In this document: in pieces, positions 1 through 12,100 of the stretch | How the letters are laid out: every line of letters starts with the position of its first letter | How positions within the stretch are numbered: position 1 is the stretch's first letter | Source: Calliopum simillimum | Lineage: Eukaryota; Arthropoda; Insecta; Diptera; Lauxaniidae | Length of the DNA stretch: 64,000 bases | Assembly (NCBI GenBank): GCA_951812925.1 | Contig: OX638371.1 | Span: 36,492,101 to 36,556,100, forward strand | Direction: 5' to 3' | The notes under the pieces: generated by a model | Seen by the model: only the letters and a program-made list of their open reading frames with translations | The model's database searches: none | What the model was told of the DNA's origin: nothing | Position numbers and translations under genes: made by a program

Positions 1-212
1 ATTTACCAGTGTCCTTCTCCCTTCCAGTAGTTTGAGGGAGTTGGTTCTGAAATACCTTGTCCATAGACCTATTTTTTAATTTTTAAAAATATAAAATATT
101 GAACAAGAAAAAAATTAATGAAAAGGTTTTGTAGCCAAAAGACCAAACTATCTTCGGCAATCAAAAAATTAACACCTATCAACACCTGAATGACACAGGA
201 ATGAGTCAGAGT
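1..212. other. intergenic, nothing recognised
   Basis: AT-rich sequence without a credible coding region or repeat that I can pair with another place in the window. It abuts the foldback repeat beginning at 213. Confidence 0.4.
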
Positions 213-570
213 GAGGTGTTCGATTAATCGAACGTTGGCCGTTAGCCCATACCATAAAATCCGAAACATACCAAACGTCAGCTGGAAGGTAAATATCGTC
301 GATGCCTGTTGAAAGGGGCCTACGCCTAAGCCACTAAAAATGTAGCCAATTCGCCCGCTATGTTGCGGTAGCGTGAAGTAAAAAAAATAAAATACCGTCA
401 CATAGGGAGAGTAAGGCGGTAAATTTTAATGAATTTTAGCGTAACGAGGCTTATATGCAGCCCCCTTTCAACTGGCATAGACATTAGGTGTTCACCAACC
501 AAGTTTAGCCATATCTGTATGAGATCTTGTGGTAAGGGCTCACGCTCAACGTTCATTAATCGAACACTTG
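213..570. repeat. foldback (inverted-repeat) element, ~360 bp
   Basis: The left arm (213-345) reads in inverse complement in the right arm (about 445-570). Matching blocks include GTGTTCGATTAAT near 217 against ATTAATCGAACAC near 556, and the GTTGAAAGGGG block near 308 against CCCCCTTTCAAC near 460. The arms are interrupted and diverged, so this is an old copy. No transposase is present. It is probably a MITE or foldback element of unknown superfamily. Confidence 0.6.
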
Positions 571-1124
571 ATTTTTTGACATAACGGTGAAATATGTGGG
601 GGTAAACATTAAAAAAAAATATATAGAATTTGAAAATCTACTTTCGTCTTATCATAGTGGAAAGTAGGGTGTTGATGATTTACTTGCTTATATGGGGAGA
701 AGGTATCTAAAGCCATTGGAAATATGCTTACGTAATAATTGAACGACCACTTAAAATGGCTTTAACTTTTGCAAATATTATGTGTCCATTTTTTCACCGT
801 TTTAGAGATAAAACCTACATATTTAAATTTTAGAAATTCTTTGTAAAATGAGATAAGTTTGCGTGTAAATAATTCAAACCCAAATATCTGCAAAACCAGA
901 TGCAAACCGTTAAAATGACTATGATCACTGAGCTCTGAACGCTAGAATTTTCTACTAACAGAGTATAATTTAAACGTTCCTGTCACTTAAGGCCAAAAAT
1001 TTCTACTAACCTAACCTAAGAACGTAAACATAAAAAAAAGCTTTCAAGAAAAATTATTATTTGTAACAATTAGTAAAGAATTTGGAAAAAATTTGTTTAA
1101 AATTTTATTTAATAAAAAAAATTT
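571..1124. other. intergenic, nothing recognised
   Basis: No supported coding region. A block near 880-910 (CCCAAATATCTGCAAAACC) resembles one near 25520-25540, suggesting a very old shared repeat, but the match is short. Confidence 0.35.
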
Positions 1125-2050
1125 TTTTTTTTTTTCGACCATAATTTTCATTTATTATAGAATATTCCTATTCCAAATAAATAAAAATTTAAGCATTTTC
1201 TCCGCCTTTGAGAATATTATAAAAAATATGTAGGCACTCTCCACATCTCTTGGAACTATATACCAGAAAAAATTTGGAGTAATCGATATTGGTTCAAAAG
1301 TTATGCAGTGCAATACTTTTTTCAGTAGAAGAGAAAAACAAGGCATCTTACGAAAAAAGTGCATGAGATATAAAATGCTTAAAATCGTCTAAGGAATACG
1401 TGTGAATTTTTTGGAAATTTTTGGAACGAACCTATTTTTTTTTTTTTCACCAATTTTTGAAAAATTATAAAATGCCTCAGAAAATTCTGAAAAAATTCAC
1501 ACGTACACTTTCTTCGTAAGATGCCTTGCACGGCATCACAATAGTGTTAATAACTTAATATTTTTTGAACCAATATCGATTACAACAATTATGGAGAGTG
1601 TCCACATATTTTTTATAATTTTCTCAGAGGCGGAGAACTTGCTTAAATTTTTATTTATTTGAAATAGGGATTTTAAATCAAGGGTGTCAGCGTAGAACAA
1701 AAGTGAGCCAATTTTGGCTCGACTACAACAAAAAGAATATTTCAATATTATGCAAATTTCGCAGGAATACAACAATCACAGAAATAATTTTTGTTGTTAT
1801 TTTTTGAGCTTGTCAAAATTTCGCGAATTAAACATTTATGAAAATTGTTTTTGTTGTATCGCATAGAAAAAACAACAAATAGAAACGAGCCACCAAGAAA
1901 ACAACAAAAAATAGTTTTTCTGTTTGTTGCAATTCGGGGAATTTGAATTTGTTGTAAAAAAAGAAAATTTTGCCCTCTGCGCTTGGCTCAATGATTTTAA
2001 AACGGTGACACCCTTGTTTTAAATAATAAATGAAAAATGTTGGTCCAAAA
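1125..2050. repeat. long foldback element with a nested hAT MITE
   Basis: The left arm from about 1125 matches the inverse complement of the right arm running to about 2050, once the nested 338-bp insertion at 1679-2016 is removed. Paired blocks include AAATAAATAAAAATTTAAGC (about 1174) with its complement at 1643-1662, ATCGATATTGGTTC (about 1282) with GAACCAATATCGAT (1567-1580), and CAAGGCATCTTACG (1339) with CGTAAGATGCCTTG (about 1516). The undisturbed element would be about 585 bp and nearly all palindrome. The inner CAAGGCATCTTACG segment recurs near 28012 and, inverted, near 31930, so this is a dispersed family. Confidence 0.75.
1679..2016. mobile_element. hAT-type MITE, 338 bp
   Basis: The ends are CAAGGGTGTCA...TGACACCCTTG, a perfect 11-bp terminal inverted repeat. 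They are flanked by a perfect 8-bp direct duplication TTTTAAAT (1671-1678 and 2017-2024). An 8-bp duplication with this kind of end is typical of hAT elements. Removing the insertion plus one duplication restores the right arm of the surrounding foldback element, which independently supports the boundaries. There is no coding sequence, so it is non-autonomous. Confidence 0.85.
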
Positions 2051-3672
2051 AAAGAAAATATAAAAACCCTGGTGTATGTATGTTTAAAATTTTAGAAAAA
2101 CATTTTTTTTCAAAATCTTCACTTGCCAAAGTTTATACTTTTTCATCAAACATTTTGCTGTGTAGTTGATTCAAAAAAACATTTTTCTTGAAATCCTTTT
2201 TACGTTGAAATTCGTAGGTGGCTCAATGGAGAAATTTTTGGCCTAAAAGAAGTGTAAAACAATATTAGTTTTATGTTAAATTAACATTTTAGCATATCAG
2301 ATTAACATTTTTAGCATGTTAAATTAACAATTTTAGCATTTTACATTAAATATATGTAAATTCAACTGGGCAAAGGCGGGAAAAGCGATTTGTTAGTAAT
2401 AAAAAAAAGCAAATAAACAACAGAACGATAGGTAAGTAATCCCAAAATATAGCAGCTAAAAATAAACCATAAATAAATTTAAACAGTTCTATAGGTGTAT
2501 ACAGATGTATGAGGGAACACTACGCATTAGCAGCTTCACACTCAAATACGGTTACTCGTGTCTCAAATAAAAGCTGACGCAGCACGCAGCATCATTATCA
2601 TCATCATCGTCATTTTCGAGATTTCAAAATTCATTGCCTCAATTTGAATTTCGAAATGACATTGAAAAAGATTAATAAACAAAACATACACGTACCTTCA
2701 TACATACAGACAGACATACAGACAGACATACTGACAGATACATTGAGATCATTTTAATGAGTTGCACCTAAAAGTAGCAATTTTGACTCTTATTAACTGC
2801 GAGTTCAATTTAATCAACAAACGAAAATTGCTGCTACTGCAACGCCCTCTACTGATCGGGCAAAAGCAATTTAAGTTAAAAAAGCTGAAAACCGAAATAA
2901 AACAACGAATTGTCGCTGAATGGGTTGTCTCGTTAAAATTGTATACCGATATACTTATATATATGTATATATGTAAAAAAGCATAACAGAAAATGAAATA
3001 TTACAACATTTTGAAACCGCCAATTTTTGAAAAATTAACGTTTAACTCGTGTCTTTCTGTCTCTGAACTGACATTCAAATTTTTACAGTAGTTTTTTTTT
3101 TTTCAACTTTAATGTGGGAAAAGCCTCTAGTAATTCAGAGAAACAAAAAAAAACAAAATCTTTAAATCACAATATAGACAAGTCACCTTCAACTGTGGTG
3201 CATTTAATAAGAAAAAAAAAAAAAACAAAACTAAAATAAAATAAATCCCTCACCAAAAAAGGGTAACCAAAATTAAAGCTTAAACTCTGTTTTTGACGTT
3301 TTTTTAACATGTGATGCAAACTCACGCGACTTGGCGAGGTCAAAACCTTAAAAACCACAACAAACTGCGCTGTCTCTTTGACTGTCTTGATCTGTCTGAA
3401 TGTCTTATATGTTTGTATGTAGTTTGTCTGCAGATTTATTTTTCAGCTTTTGCCTGACATATGGTTAATTTTACTATACGATAATCTGTAGGTTTCATTT
3501 ACAGTATATTAAGGTGGACCTTTGAATTAAACCGTTTTGCAATTTCATGAAAGCTGTAATAATCTCACCATCTGAAATTTAACTACGATTTGTAAAACAG
3601 AATTTAGCATATTAAGTGTTGTGTGAATGTTTTTTGTAAATTTTGCCCCCAAAAATAAAAGGAAAACTTACA
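2051..3672. other. intergenic; short tandem repeat near 2270-2350
   Basis: No supported gene. About 2270-2350 holds three imperfect copies of a ~28-30-bp unit built on TTAACATTTTTAGCAT. About 2700-2750 holds a CAGACATA-type microsatellite. About 2585-2610 is a CAT/CATC-rich tract. The 2500-3500 portion looks like unique sequence and could be host regulatory DNA, but nothing specific can be assigned. Confidence 0.4.
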
Positions 3673-3674
3673 TA

Positions 3675-4896
3675 AGAGTGAGATTGAAAAAATCTTAACA
3701 CACGTTTTACCTAATAATTTTTTTTGGGTGTAAAATTTAAAAATTTCTTTGATCTAGTTATCTTTGAAAAATATATCAATTATTATTTTTAATGACAAAC
3801 ATGTTGATTTGTTGTGAATTTGAACAAAATGAGTGAAGAAAAAGAAGTACGTCTTAAAATTATTAAAAATTTTCAAAAAAATCCAAATTGGTCCTACAAA
3901 AAACTGGCCACAGAATTGAAGGTCTGTTATTGAACAGTTTCAGGAGAATTTGACTATCGATAAGAAACCTGGTTCGGGAAGAAAACAAGGACCACATGAT
4001 ATTGCGAAAGCCAAGAAAATTTAATGCATATTGAAAAGATCTCCAAACACATCTGCTAGAAAGGCTGCCCGGTTAGCCCAGTGCTCTGACTATTTGATGC
4101 GAAAAGTTAAAGCCAATGCAGGTTTGAAAACATACAAAACATACAAAGTCAAAAAAGTTCCAGACAGAAATGCTGCAAAAAATTTAGACGCCAAAAGTAG
4201 GGCTCGGAAATTAAAATCGAGTTTCATACCAAAATATTCATGTGGTATAATGGACGACGAAACGTATGTACTGGCAGATTTGTCAAAATTTGTATGCTGC
4301 TGATGCTCGAGGAAATGTCGAAGAACAATTTGGAATCCAAAAGCAGAAAAAATTTTCTAATAAATTCTATATGCAGTTGCGGCAAAACAAGCAAGTCATT
4401 TGTTACAGTGGGCTCTTTACATCAAAGAATGTTTGAAAAAAGACTTCTTCCTTTCATAAGAGAGTACAATGTGTCCATATATTTTTGGCCCAATTTGGCA
4501 TCATATCACTACGGCAAGATAGCTCTGGATTGGTACCAAAGTAATAACATAGTTTTTTTTTTACCAAGAGAGGCCAATCCTCCAAATTATCCGGAGATAA
4601 GACCAGTGGAGAGACATTGGGCTCTTGTGAAAAGAAACTTAAAGAGCACAAAAAAGGTGTCCCAAAATATTGAAGATTCCAAAATGGTGTCTGAAACAAC
4701 TATAAAATCTCTAATGGAAGGCTTACCATAAAAGGTCCACGATTTCATAAATAGTGGTTAGAACTATAAAAGTTTTATTCTCTGTAATTTGTAAAATATT
4801 ATCAATTAAATAAAAAAAAAAAATCAAAACTCTAAGATCATCCGTTTAAAAATTATTGAATTTTATATATATTAAGATTTTTTCGATCTCACTCCT
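3675..4896 (+). mobile_element. Tc1/mariner-type transposon, 1.22 kb, decayed
   Basis: Terminal inverted repeats of about 25 bp (left AGAGTGAGATTGAAAAAATC from 3675; right the inverse complement ending at 4896, beginning AGGAGTGAGATCGAAAAAAT) are flanked by TA on both sides (3673-3674 and 4897-4898), the mariner target duplication. The length is right for a full mariner. The single transposase gene is broken (see 3829-4731), so the copy cannot move itself. Confidence 0.85.
3829..4731 (+). pseudogene. mariner (DD37E-like) transposase relic
   Basis: Translation from the ATG at 3829 gives a short N-terminal helix-turn-helix region (MSEEKEVRLKIIKNFQ) that stops after about 36 residues. Similarity resumes in other frames at 4031-4303 (ending in the MDDETYVLADLSKF block, which carries the first catalytic Asp) and 4340-4731 (ICSCGKTSKSFV, YFWPNLASYHYGK, NPPNYPEIRPVERHWALVK). 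Known relatives read PDLASCHY where this copy has PNLASYHY, so the middle catalytic Asp is Asn. Allowing for one inserted residue in IVFFLPREANP, about 37 residues separate that position from the last Glu, which fits DD37E. Several frameshifts and stops make this a dead gene. The family call is from memory of motif patterns. Confidence 0.75.
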
Positions 4897-4914
4897 TAGG
4901 AACATACTTTTGTA

Positions 4915-5170
4915 AATAGGGTGTATCGCATAAGGTTACAAAGCTACTGTGAGGTGATAGGGGAGGCCTAGACTAACAGAAAATTTCACCTGAAGGGGGA
5001 GGGGTCTAAAATGTACCCGTGCGGAGTTATAGAGAAATCTTTTTAATAAGTAACCTTTTAGCTAATTGTATGATCTTTCTAACAGTGTATTTGGTTAATA
5101 GGGTTCAAAAGAATTTCACAAAGTTCTGGATTTTTAAAGCTTACATTTAAATTTTAAGCATAAATGATCA
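4915..5170. repeat. dispersed repeat R, copy 1
   Basis: The segment beginning GTGTATCGCATAAGGTTAC (about 4920) and containing GATTTCACAAAGTTCTGG-like sequence near 5120 is repeated near 37505-37685 (GTGTATCGCATAAGGTTACG ... GATTTCGCAAAGTTCTGG). It is an old interspersed repeat of unknown class. No coding capacity is visible. Confidence 0.55.
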
Positions 5171-7180
5171 CAAAAAAAAACATTTTTGGAAATCACACTG
5201 AAAATTCCACTAGAAATCTAAAAAAATCATGTTAAAAAAGTGAGCTGTCTTTTTTTGGATATATGTACATATGTATGTATGTATATTCTCATCCAGAGGT
5301 TATAATGAAGTCACACAAGAAACCTTCTTCTGAAACATCTTAACCCATCATCTCCATTATTTATGGGTCTTTTTGATACCTTTTGCCAAAAACTAGATTA
5401 AAACGAAGAATTGAAATGGGGTCACCAAAGAAAAGAAATGCTTAAAACTAAAGAATAGTGAATTTTTTGTAAAATAATTTTACTTATTATCTTTCAGTTT
5501 TTTTAAAAATGTGTCAAAAAGACCTTTAATCACAAGTGATTATGGGTTAGTGGGCGTGAAACTTTCCATATGTATTATTTAAGTATTTTTGTGTGTAACA
5601 TTACTAAAGCAAAATGGTGACACATTACAATCGGGGATGGGAAACTTCCGATGATGTTGCAAATGAATGTCCCTTTAGGAGCCTTTTATGGCGGATAATA
5701 ACATTAATTTCTCAAGGTTCTTTAAAAAAGAGTAAAAGAAGCTATTTGTTTTCCACTAAGTATCTGACGAATTCTTTAATAAATATCAGACTTATGCTTT
5801 TCTTAATATGCTAAGAGACACCTTATTTAATACACTTACATTAATGTATGTATGTACCTTAATACATAGTATGGTTAGTATTAAGTCATTGTTTCAGATT
5901 GCAGTCTTTAAATGAAGTTTTTCTTAATTCTCAGTTTTGATTGTGGTTGATTGTGTTAAACTGAGCTTTGATGGCTTATCTTTTAATAATCCTCTTATGT
6001 ATATTTTCCACAAGTTTAACATTGAATGTGGTCTTTTCTTTCGTGTTACATTATCATTATCTCATTGTGATTGCTGTGAACTATAGTGTTACACCTCGAG
6101 CTCAAGTACATTTTAATGGAAAGGTTATTTGGTATTGTTTTCGTGTAGTTTTATCCACAAAGTATTTAAAAAGAAACCTTGCATTTAATATTTAAATTGG
6201 TTAAAAATTGATACAATTTTATGCTAAATTTATTTTTAAATGTAGTTCACCAACGTTAACGCAAACACAAGTATATACAATAGATAAACAGGAGCGTATT
6301 TATGGAGGGTGCGCAGAGGGCTTTAGCACCCCACGAAATTTTCTCGTAACCTTACAAAAAAAAAACGTATGAGTAATATTTATTGCGTGATTTTGCACAA
6401 AAAAGGCTTATCGATAGATAACCCTGCCCCGAAATAAAATTCTATCTACACTCCTGTAAATACACACATACGTACAGATATGTACATACGTATATATGAC
6501 AAAAAAAATTAAAGTTTTCCTGACTGTAGCAGTACTCCATTATTTGGCATATCCGAAAGTCATCAGAAATAGACGAATTCGCTTGGCACGAATGGGACAG
6601 GAGGAGAAGTAAAAAAATTATTAATCACGTAGCCCAAAACCATATTCCAAAAAAGTATTTACACACTTACAAAAAACTAATTAATGATTTTAGCTTTGCA
6701 CCTTTTACCCATTCCAATACCTTCTTGTCCGAGGTTCCTTATAAATAAATATTAAAGTTAAGATATTTATGCAATTCTTTGTAGGGAAGGACTTTATCTT
6801 TGTCCTGGCCAAAAATGAATTACATACTCTTAACCAGTGGTGGATCCAGGATGTATTTTTGAGGGAGCTAAGGTCATATGAAGTATAAAGAAATACAAAT
6901 TTCTGAGATCTACTTGAGAATTTTCCTACTATGGGGGCTTTTTTAAGGGGTTTTATCTCCCAGAGCCTACCCCCTGCAAATCTTTAAGTTCAAACAATTT
7001 CAGATTTTTTGAAGGATGCGCAAAGTCGATTTATGAAGCATGCTGCCATAATAAGTCTTTATTTTTATCACGACCACAAAATTACTCAAAATAAGTAGTA
7101 CGATGTGTCAAATTTTTACACTTTATTTAAAGTACACATACACGTATATAAATATTAAAAAAGAAAATTATATTCTTTTT
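5171..7180. other. intergenic, old repeat debris
   Basis: No supported gene. ATGT/ATGTATGT microsatellites lie near 5260-5290 and 5840-5860. Isolated motifs such as CAGTGGTGGATCCAGG near 6836 look like a transposon end, but I cannot find the partner end. Confidence 0.35.
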
Positions 7181-7412
7181 TATACCCTACACCCAGGGTA
7201 TATTCAATGTGTCCTTTCGTTTGTAATGCAGAGAAGCAGGCGTGGCAGATATAGAAAAGTATATATATTCTTGATCAGCGTCACCTCCTGAGTCGATATA
7301 GCCATGTCCGTCTGTCTGGCTGGGTGTGCGTGGAAATACATTTTTTGGGAGAACTAAGCAACAAAATTGAATGAAATTTGATATTTTGCCTCCGTCGCCA
7401 CAATGGGAAATT
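7181..7412 (-). mobile_element. Helentron/DINE-1-like element, terminal fragment
   Basis: Begins with the family end ATACCCTACACCCAGGGTAT, a 7-bp-arm hairpin, followed by the conserved CTTGATCAGCGTCACCTCCT block and a CCGTCTGTCTGGCTGG tract, then diverges near 7412. This is the reverse orientation relative to the copies at 48968 and 50416. Frames across it look open but are side effects of the conserved repeat. Confidence 0.75.
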
Positions 7413-7585
7413 TGAACATGTTTTCTGGCCAAAAGTACAAAAATAAAGATATTGAGCTGAAATCTCGTGGAAACTTTTGTAGGAGTGTAGAGAACATCAT
7501 ATTTTAAAATTGGTCAAATTAGACAACTGTCATGCCCCTATTTCAACCTCTTTTCAAAGATGTTATTATAAAACATTTTTTATTA

Positions 7586-8245
7586 AAATTTGGTATCATT
7601 ACTTTCTGCTTCATCTTTATTTTCTATAAGTTTGCTTAAACTGTCTTCCTTATTATTTTCAACGCAACTTAATAAATTTAAGACTTCTAGTGCAAGTAGC
7701 GCTCGCTTTCGTTCTTTTATCCGTTTACTTAAAGAAATGCTGGAAATGACGGGATCTGAGGTATTCAAAGTTCTATGAAAAACGTCAGAAAGATTTATTG
7801 TTTTGTCACATTCGCGAGCGTGATGCAGTCTATCTAATTTAAAAATTTTATTCCGACACTCATCTGCGTCTTTTCCAAAGTATCCTACCGGAAGTACCAT
7901 ATTTTAAATAATCTCCTTAGAATGAATTAGGATTTTGTGTCATTGGATACCAGGGATACTTTTTTTATGATATTAGCAGTCTCGAAACAAAATTTGTCAA
8001 AGTATTGCAAATTTAGCAAATATTGACATGATATACGAGTGGATTTTCCCCACTTTTGTTTCAAATGTTTGCAAAAGGCTTTAGACTTTTCACGTAAATA
8101 TTCCGCAAACGAGTTGATCTATCACCTTTATTCAAGAGATTTATAAAATGATTTAAAACTGCTGACTCTTTGTCTTCTTCGGCTCTCCAGATATCGAATA
8201 AGCCTGCATTTCGTATTGAGAAGTTGTCTGAGAAAAATGTCGATT
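7586..8245 (-). pseudogene. unidentified transposon-like coding relic
   Basis: Reading the minus strand from 8245 gives three protein-like blocks in shifted frames. The first is FFSDNFSIRNAGLFDIWRAE (about 8240-8100). The second is EYLREKSKAFCKHLKQKWGK continuing to a stop at about 7935. The third is 105 residues, about 7900-7583, with RLHHARECDKTINLSDVFHR and SSISLSKRIKERKRALLALE. The composition (charged, Trp/Cys/His-containing, no low complexity) and the colinearity of the blocks suggest a once real protein with frameshifts. I do not recognise the family. It may be an accessory or transposase ORF of a mobile element; no function is assigned. Confidence 0.45.
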
Positions 8246-8672
8246 ATTAAAAAATCGCAAAAAAGCGCAAAAAAATTTTTTTACAGAAGAGCTCAAAATT
8301 GGTTGCTCTACATATTTATATATGTTAGAAAGAGGCCCAGGCTAGGCTGTGTTTTTTCGGGTTCACCAAAACTTAAATTTTAAAAAAAATTTACGATTTA
8401 AAGCTCATTGAAGTAAACGTAAATCACGCCTGTCCTGTGGGTGATTTGAATAAAATTTTCGAGTACCCCATTTTTTTACGGAATTCTGTTAAACATCGTA
8501 TTTCGACATGTTTTCAATAAAAAAACAAACGAAAACAGCTCCAGAGATTTCCTTAAAAACTAGTTTTTCAAAATTTGAAAAGTTTGTGAAAAATATCTCC
8601 TAAACCATAGGTCCTATGAAAAAAAGAGCTGAAAATGGTTTGTAGGAAATATAATTTTCTACAAACAAGTAT
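8246..8672. repeat. left half of a repeat split by the LTR retrotransposon
   Basis: The segment 8425-8525 (GGTGATTTGAATAAAATTTT, GAGTACCCCATTTTTTTACG, ATTTCGACATGTTTTCAAT) is found as its inverse complement at 13690-13785. The LTR element at 8673-13211 therefore sits between the arms of an older inverted-repeat sequence. The target site GTAT is at 8669-8672. Confidence 0.6.
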
Positions 8673-9054
8673 TGTAGGTAGCCGATAATCAAACAAACTA
8701 TTTGACTGCTGTTCATCCAATGAATCGTTTTATTGTTCGTCTTTTCGTTTTTCACTTCGTTTCGGCTTTTTCCAGCTTTGCCTTACAATTTAAATTCTAA
8801 CTGCTGCAAGCAGTGACAAAACAACGAAGTTGGCGTTGCAAACGATTACGATCACAAAAAGGAAATGGAAAAAGGCAAAACGAAGAGAGCGTCATAAAGA
8901 ACAAAATGAGAATAGAACATAACGATACGAAATAAAGAATAACAAACAATGATTGGCAATGTCGACATTACAGCGTTGTACAATATGTTATAATGTTATT
9001 ATACAATGGCAATACAATACATAAGTTTACTTTAGCTGCACTTATCCTACTACA
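8673..9054 (-). repeat. 3' LTR (382 bp)
   Basis: Direct repeat of 12830-13211 with no difference that I could find. It has TGTAG...CTACA ends. On the coding strand the sequence just before this LTR (9055-9090) lacks a convincing polypurine tract. Instead it contains a small inverted repeat, CTGAGATC/GATCTCA. Confidence 0.92.
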
Positions 9055-9162
9055 ATTCGGCCATTCTGACAATGAGATCTCCTGATCTCAGTTTAAATTT
9101 AACAAATTATTTTATATTAAAAAAAAAACGAAAAATTTTAACAAATAAAAATTTTGAAATTT

Positions 9163-12100
9163 TTAACCTTTGCGCTTACCGAACCAGGGTCTCAAATTTC
9201 CTACTGCCCATACCCCTTTGTAGGGTGTTCGCGATTGTTGAAACCCCTCAACATCCTCCAACAGGTATCTGTCATTTCGTAAAACTTTTGCTATTCGGTA
9301 GGGTCCTTTAAATTTTGGGATCAATTTTTTTGACGTGCCTGTCTGTGAGTCAAAATTCTTTACCATAACGTAGTCATTTTCAAAATATTTTGTCGGCTGT
9401 TTTCTTTTTTGGTCGACATAATGTTTATTGTACTCCTGCAACTTTTCTTGAACTTTATTCGCTTCGTCTCGAATTTTTTCAAGGTTTGGTTCCTTCGGTG
9501 TTTGTTCTAAATCGACTATATTTTCTTTAAGTAAATCAAGAATTCTACCTTTTTGTTTTATTCCGAAAAGCATTTTACTAGGGTACTCATTAATGGTCCT
9601 ATGCACTGTGTTATTAATGCAAAATTCAACAGTTTCAACTACGTTGTCCCAATGAAGTCCTTGGTCTACATTGACTAATTTTGCAATCATCGGTCCAAGG
9701 CTTCTGTTAACTCTTTCTACCTGTCCATTTGCCTGCGGGGACCCAGTTGCGATCTTAATATGTTTTATATTATTATCTTCAACAAATTCCCTAAACTCTC
9801 CTGACGTAAAACAACTGCCCCTGTCTGACACTATACACTTAGGACGACTATAGGATCTAAAGTAGTCTTTTAAGGAGACAATTACCTCCTTCGTATTTGT
9901 TGATTTAGTTGGATATAATCGAACAAATTTTGTGGTCGCATCAATTACTACAAACAAATGTTTCTTCGTTCTACCATGATCAACAGGGCCAAAATGATCT
10001 ATGTGAATTACATCAAAGGGAGTGTTTCCTTTGGGAATGTTGTGCAAATAACCTTCTTCGCGGCCACTGTTTCCAGAAAACGCAATACATTTCAGGCAAT
10101 TTTTTATGTGCTCTTTTGATTTTTCTCTAATATTCGGAAACCAATAAGATTTACTTATTATATCTGTCATTTTATCTACCCCTACATGACCCATTTCATC
10201 ATGATATTTAAATAAAACATGATTTTCCATGTCCCGAGGTACACAAAACAAAACCGTACTTTCGTCTTTTTTTCTATATAGAACTCCGTTTCTCATCTCA
10301 AAAAGTTTGTCTTCTGATTTTTCTAACTTCTGTTTTAAATTTCTTAACTTTTCGTCTTTATTTTGACATATCACAAGGTTTTCTTCGAAAGTATTTGTTT
10401 CTAACACCATTATATTGTTATAGCGACTTAGTGCATCGACATGTTGCATACGTGTGCCAGATCGGTGCTCAAGAGTATAGTCATAATTTTGAAGCTCTAA
10501 AGCCCATCTTGCAATTCTAGGATTTAGTTCTTTTTTATTAAGAGTCAAAGTCAAAGAATTACAATCGGTGACTATTTTAAACGATTTTCCTTGAAGGTAA
10601 ACACGAAAACGTTTAAGTGCATAAATTATAGCAAGGGTTTCTAACTCAAAACTGTGATACCTCGATTCGACCTCTGTGGTACGTTTGGAAAAATAAAATA
10701 CAGGATGTAACTTATCGTCACTCTTCTTTTGTAAAAGAATGGCTCCAAAGCCAACAGAACTTGCGTCACAATGAAGTTCCGTAGCATCTTTGGGGTCATA
10801 TAAAGCAAGGACTGGTGATGCTATTAGTTTCTGTTTAAGAAGCTCAAAACATTTTAACTGTTCTATTCCAAACTCGAATTTTTTGTCTTTTCTAGTTAAA
10901 TCATACAAAGGCTTTGCTAGCACTGAAAAATCTTTGACAAATCTACGAAAATATGAGCAGAGGCCTAAAAAGCTTTGTACAGAATGTGGCTTATCTGGAA
11001 TCGGAAAGTTCTTTATAGCCTGAAGGCCCTTATCGTCTGCCCTTATACCATTCCCGCTAATCATATATCCCAAGTACTTCACACTTGTCTGTAAAAATTC
11101 GCATTTGTCCAGCCTCAGTTCTAACTTGTTATCTACCAAGCGTTTGAAAACTTCGCTAAGTATTTCAAAATGTTCTCCTAAACTATCTGTTGCTATCATA
11201 ACATCGTCCAAATATATTATAATTCTCCCTTCTCGTACCATATCAGAAAATATTTTATTGACAAAACGTTGGAAAACCGACGGCGCATTTCTTAAGCCAA
11301 ACGGCATTCTTAAAAATTCATATTGTCCTAACGGTGTTATAAATGAAGTATACCTAACAGAATCTTCATGCACATACACATGAAAAAACCCATTTTTCAA
11401 ATCGAGTTTCGAAAAATACACCTTATTCGCTAACCTATCTAACAGGTCATCGATTAAAGGAATCGGATAGTTATCTTTAGCCGTTATCTTATTCAATTTT
11501 CTATAATCAACGCACAGCCTTAAATCACCAGTCTTTTTCTTAACTAAAACAATGGGTGAAGTAAATTCTGACTCACTCGGACGGATGTACCCTTTAGCCA
11601 TATATTCATTTAATAATTTTTGTAATTCTAATTTTTCAGAATATGACAACCGCCTTGGAGGACAATTGAAGGGTTTAACATCTTCCAAGGTTAAACGCAT
11701 TTCACATTTAACCACTGGTTCTTCTAAGCGCTCTGGTTTCACATAACCTTCTTCAAAAATTTTGTATAAGTGTAACTTGTCTTGATAAGACAATTTTTGA
11801 CCAACATTCAGAATTGTTTCATTTTCATCTTTTTTAACCAAATCTAAGGTCATAATATAGTTATCAAAATCAAAATTTTCTTTAAATTCAACATTCATAC
11901 CTTTTATATTTTCAAAATTATCATTTTTCACCTTAAATTCGTTAGCAATATCAAAATTTTCTTTAAAATTAATTTCTACACCTTTTGTATTACCTAAATT
12001 GGAATCTTTTACATTTAATTCATTACCAATATCAAAATTTTCTTTAAAATCAATTTCTATACCTTTTGTGTTTTCTAGATTAGAACCCTTTAAACTTAAT

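Noticed and set aside
69..401. 110-codon minus-strand frame
   Set aside because: It overlaps the foldback arm at 213-345 and is Phe/Leu-rich; no motif.
2700..2750. CRISPR-like spaced repeats of CAGACATA
   Set aside because: Simple microsatellite in a eukaryotic genome without spacers of uniform length.
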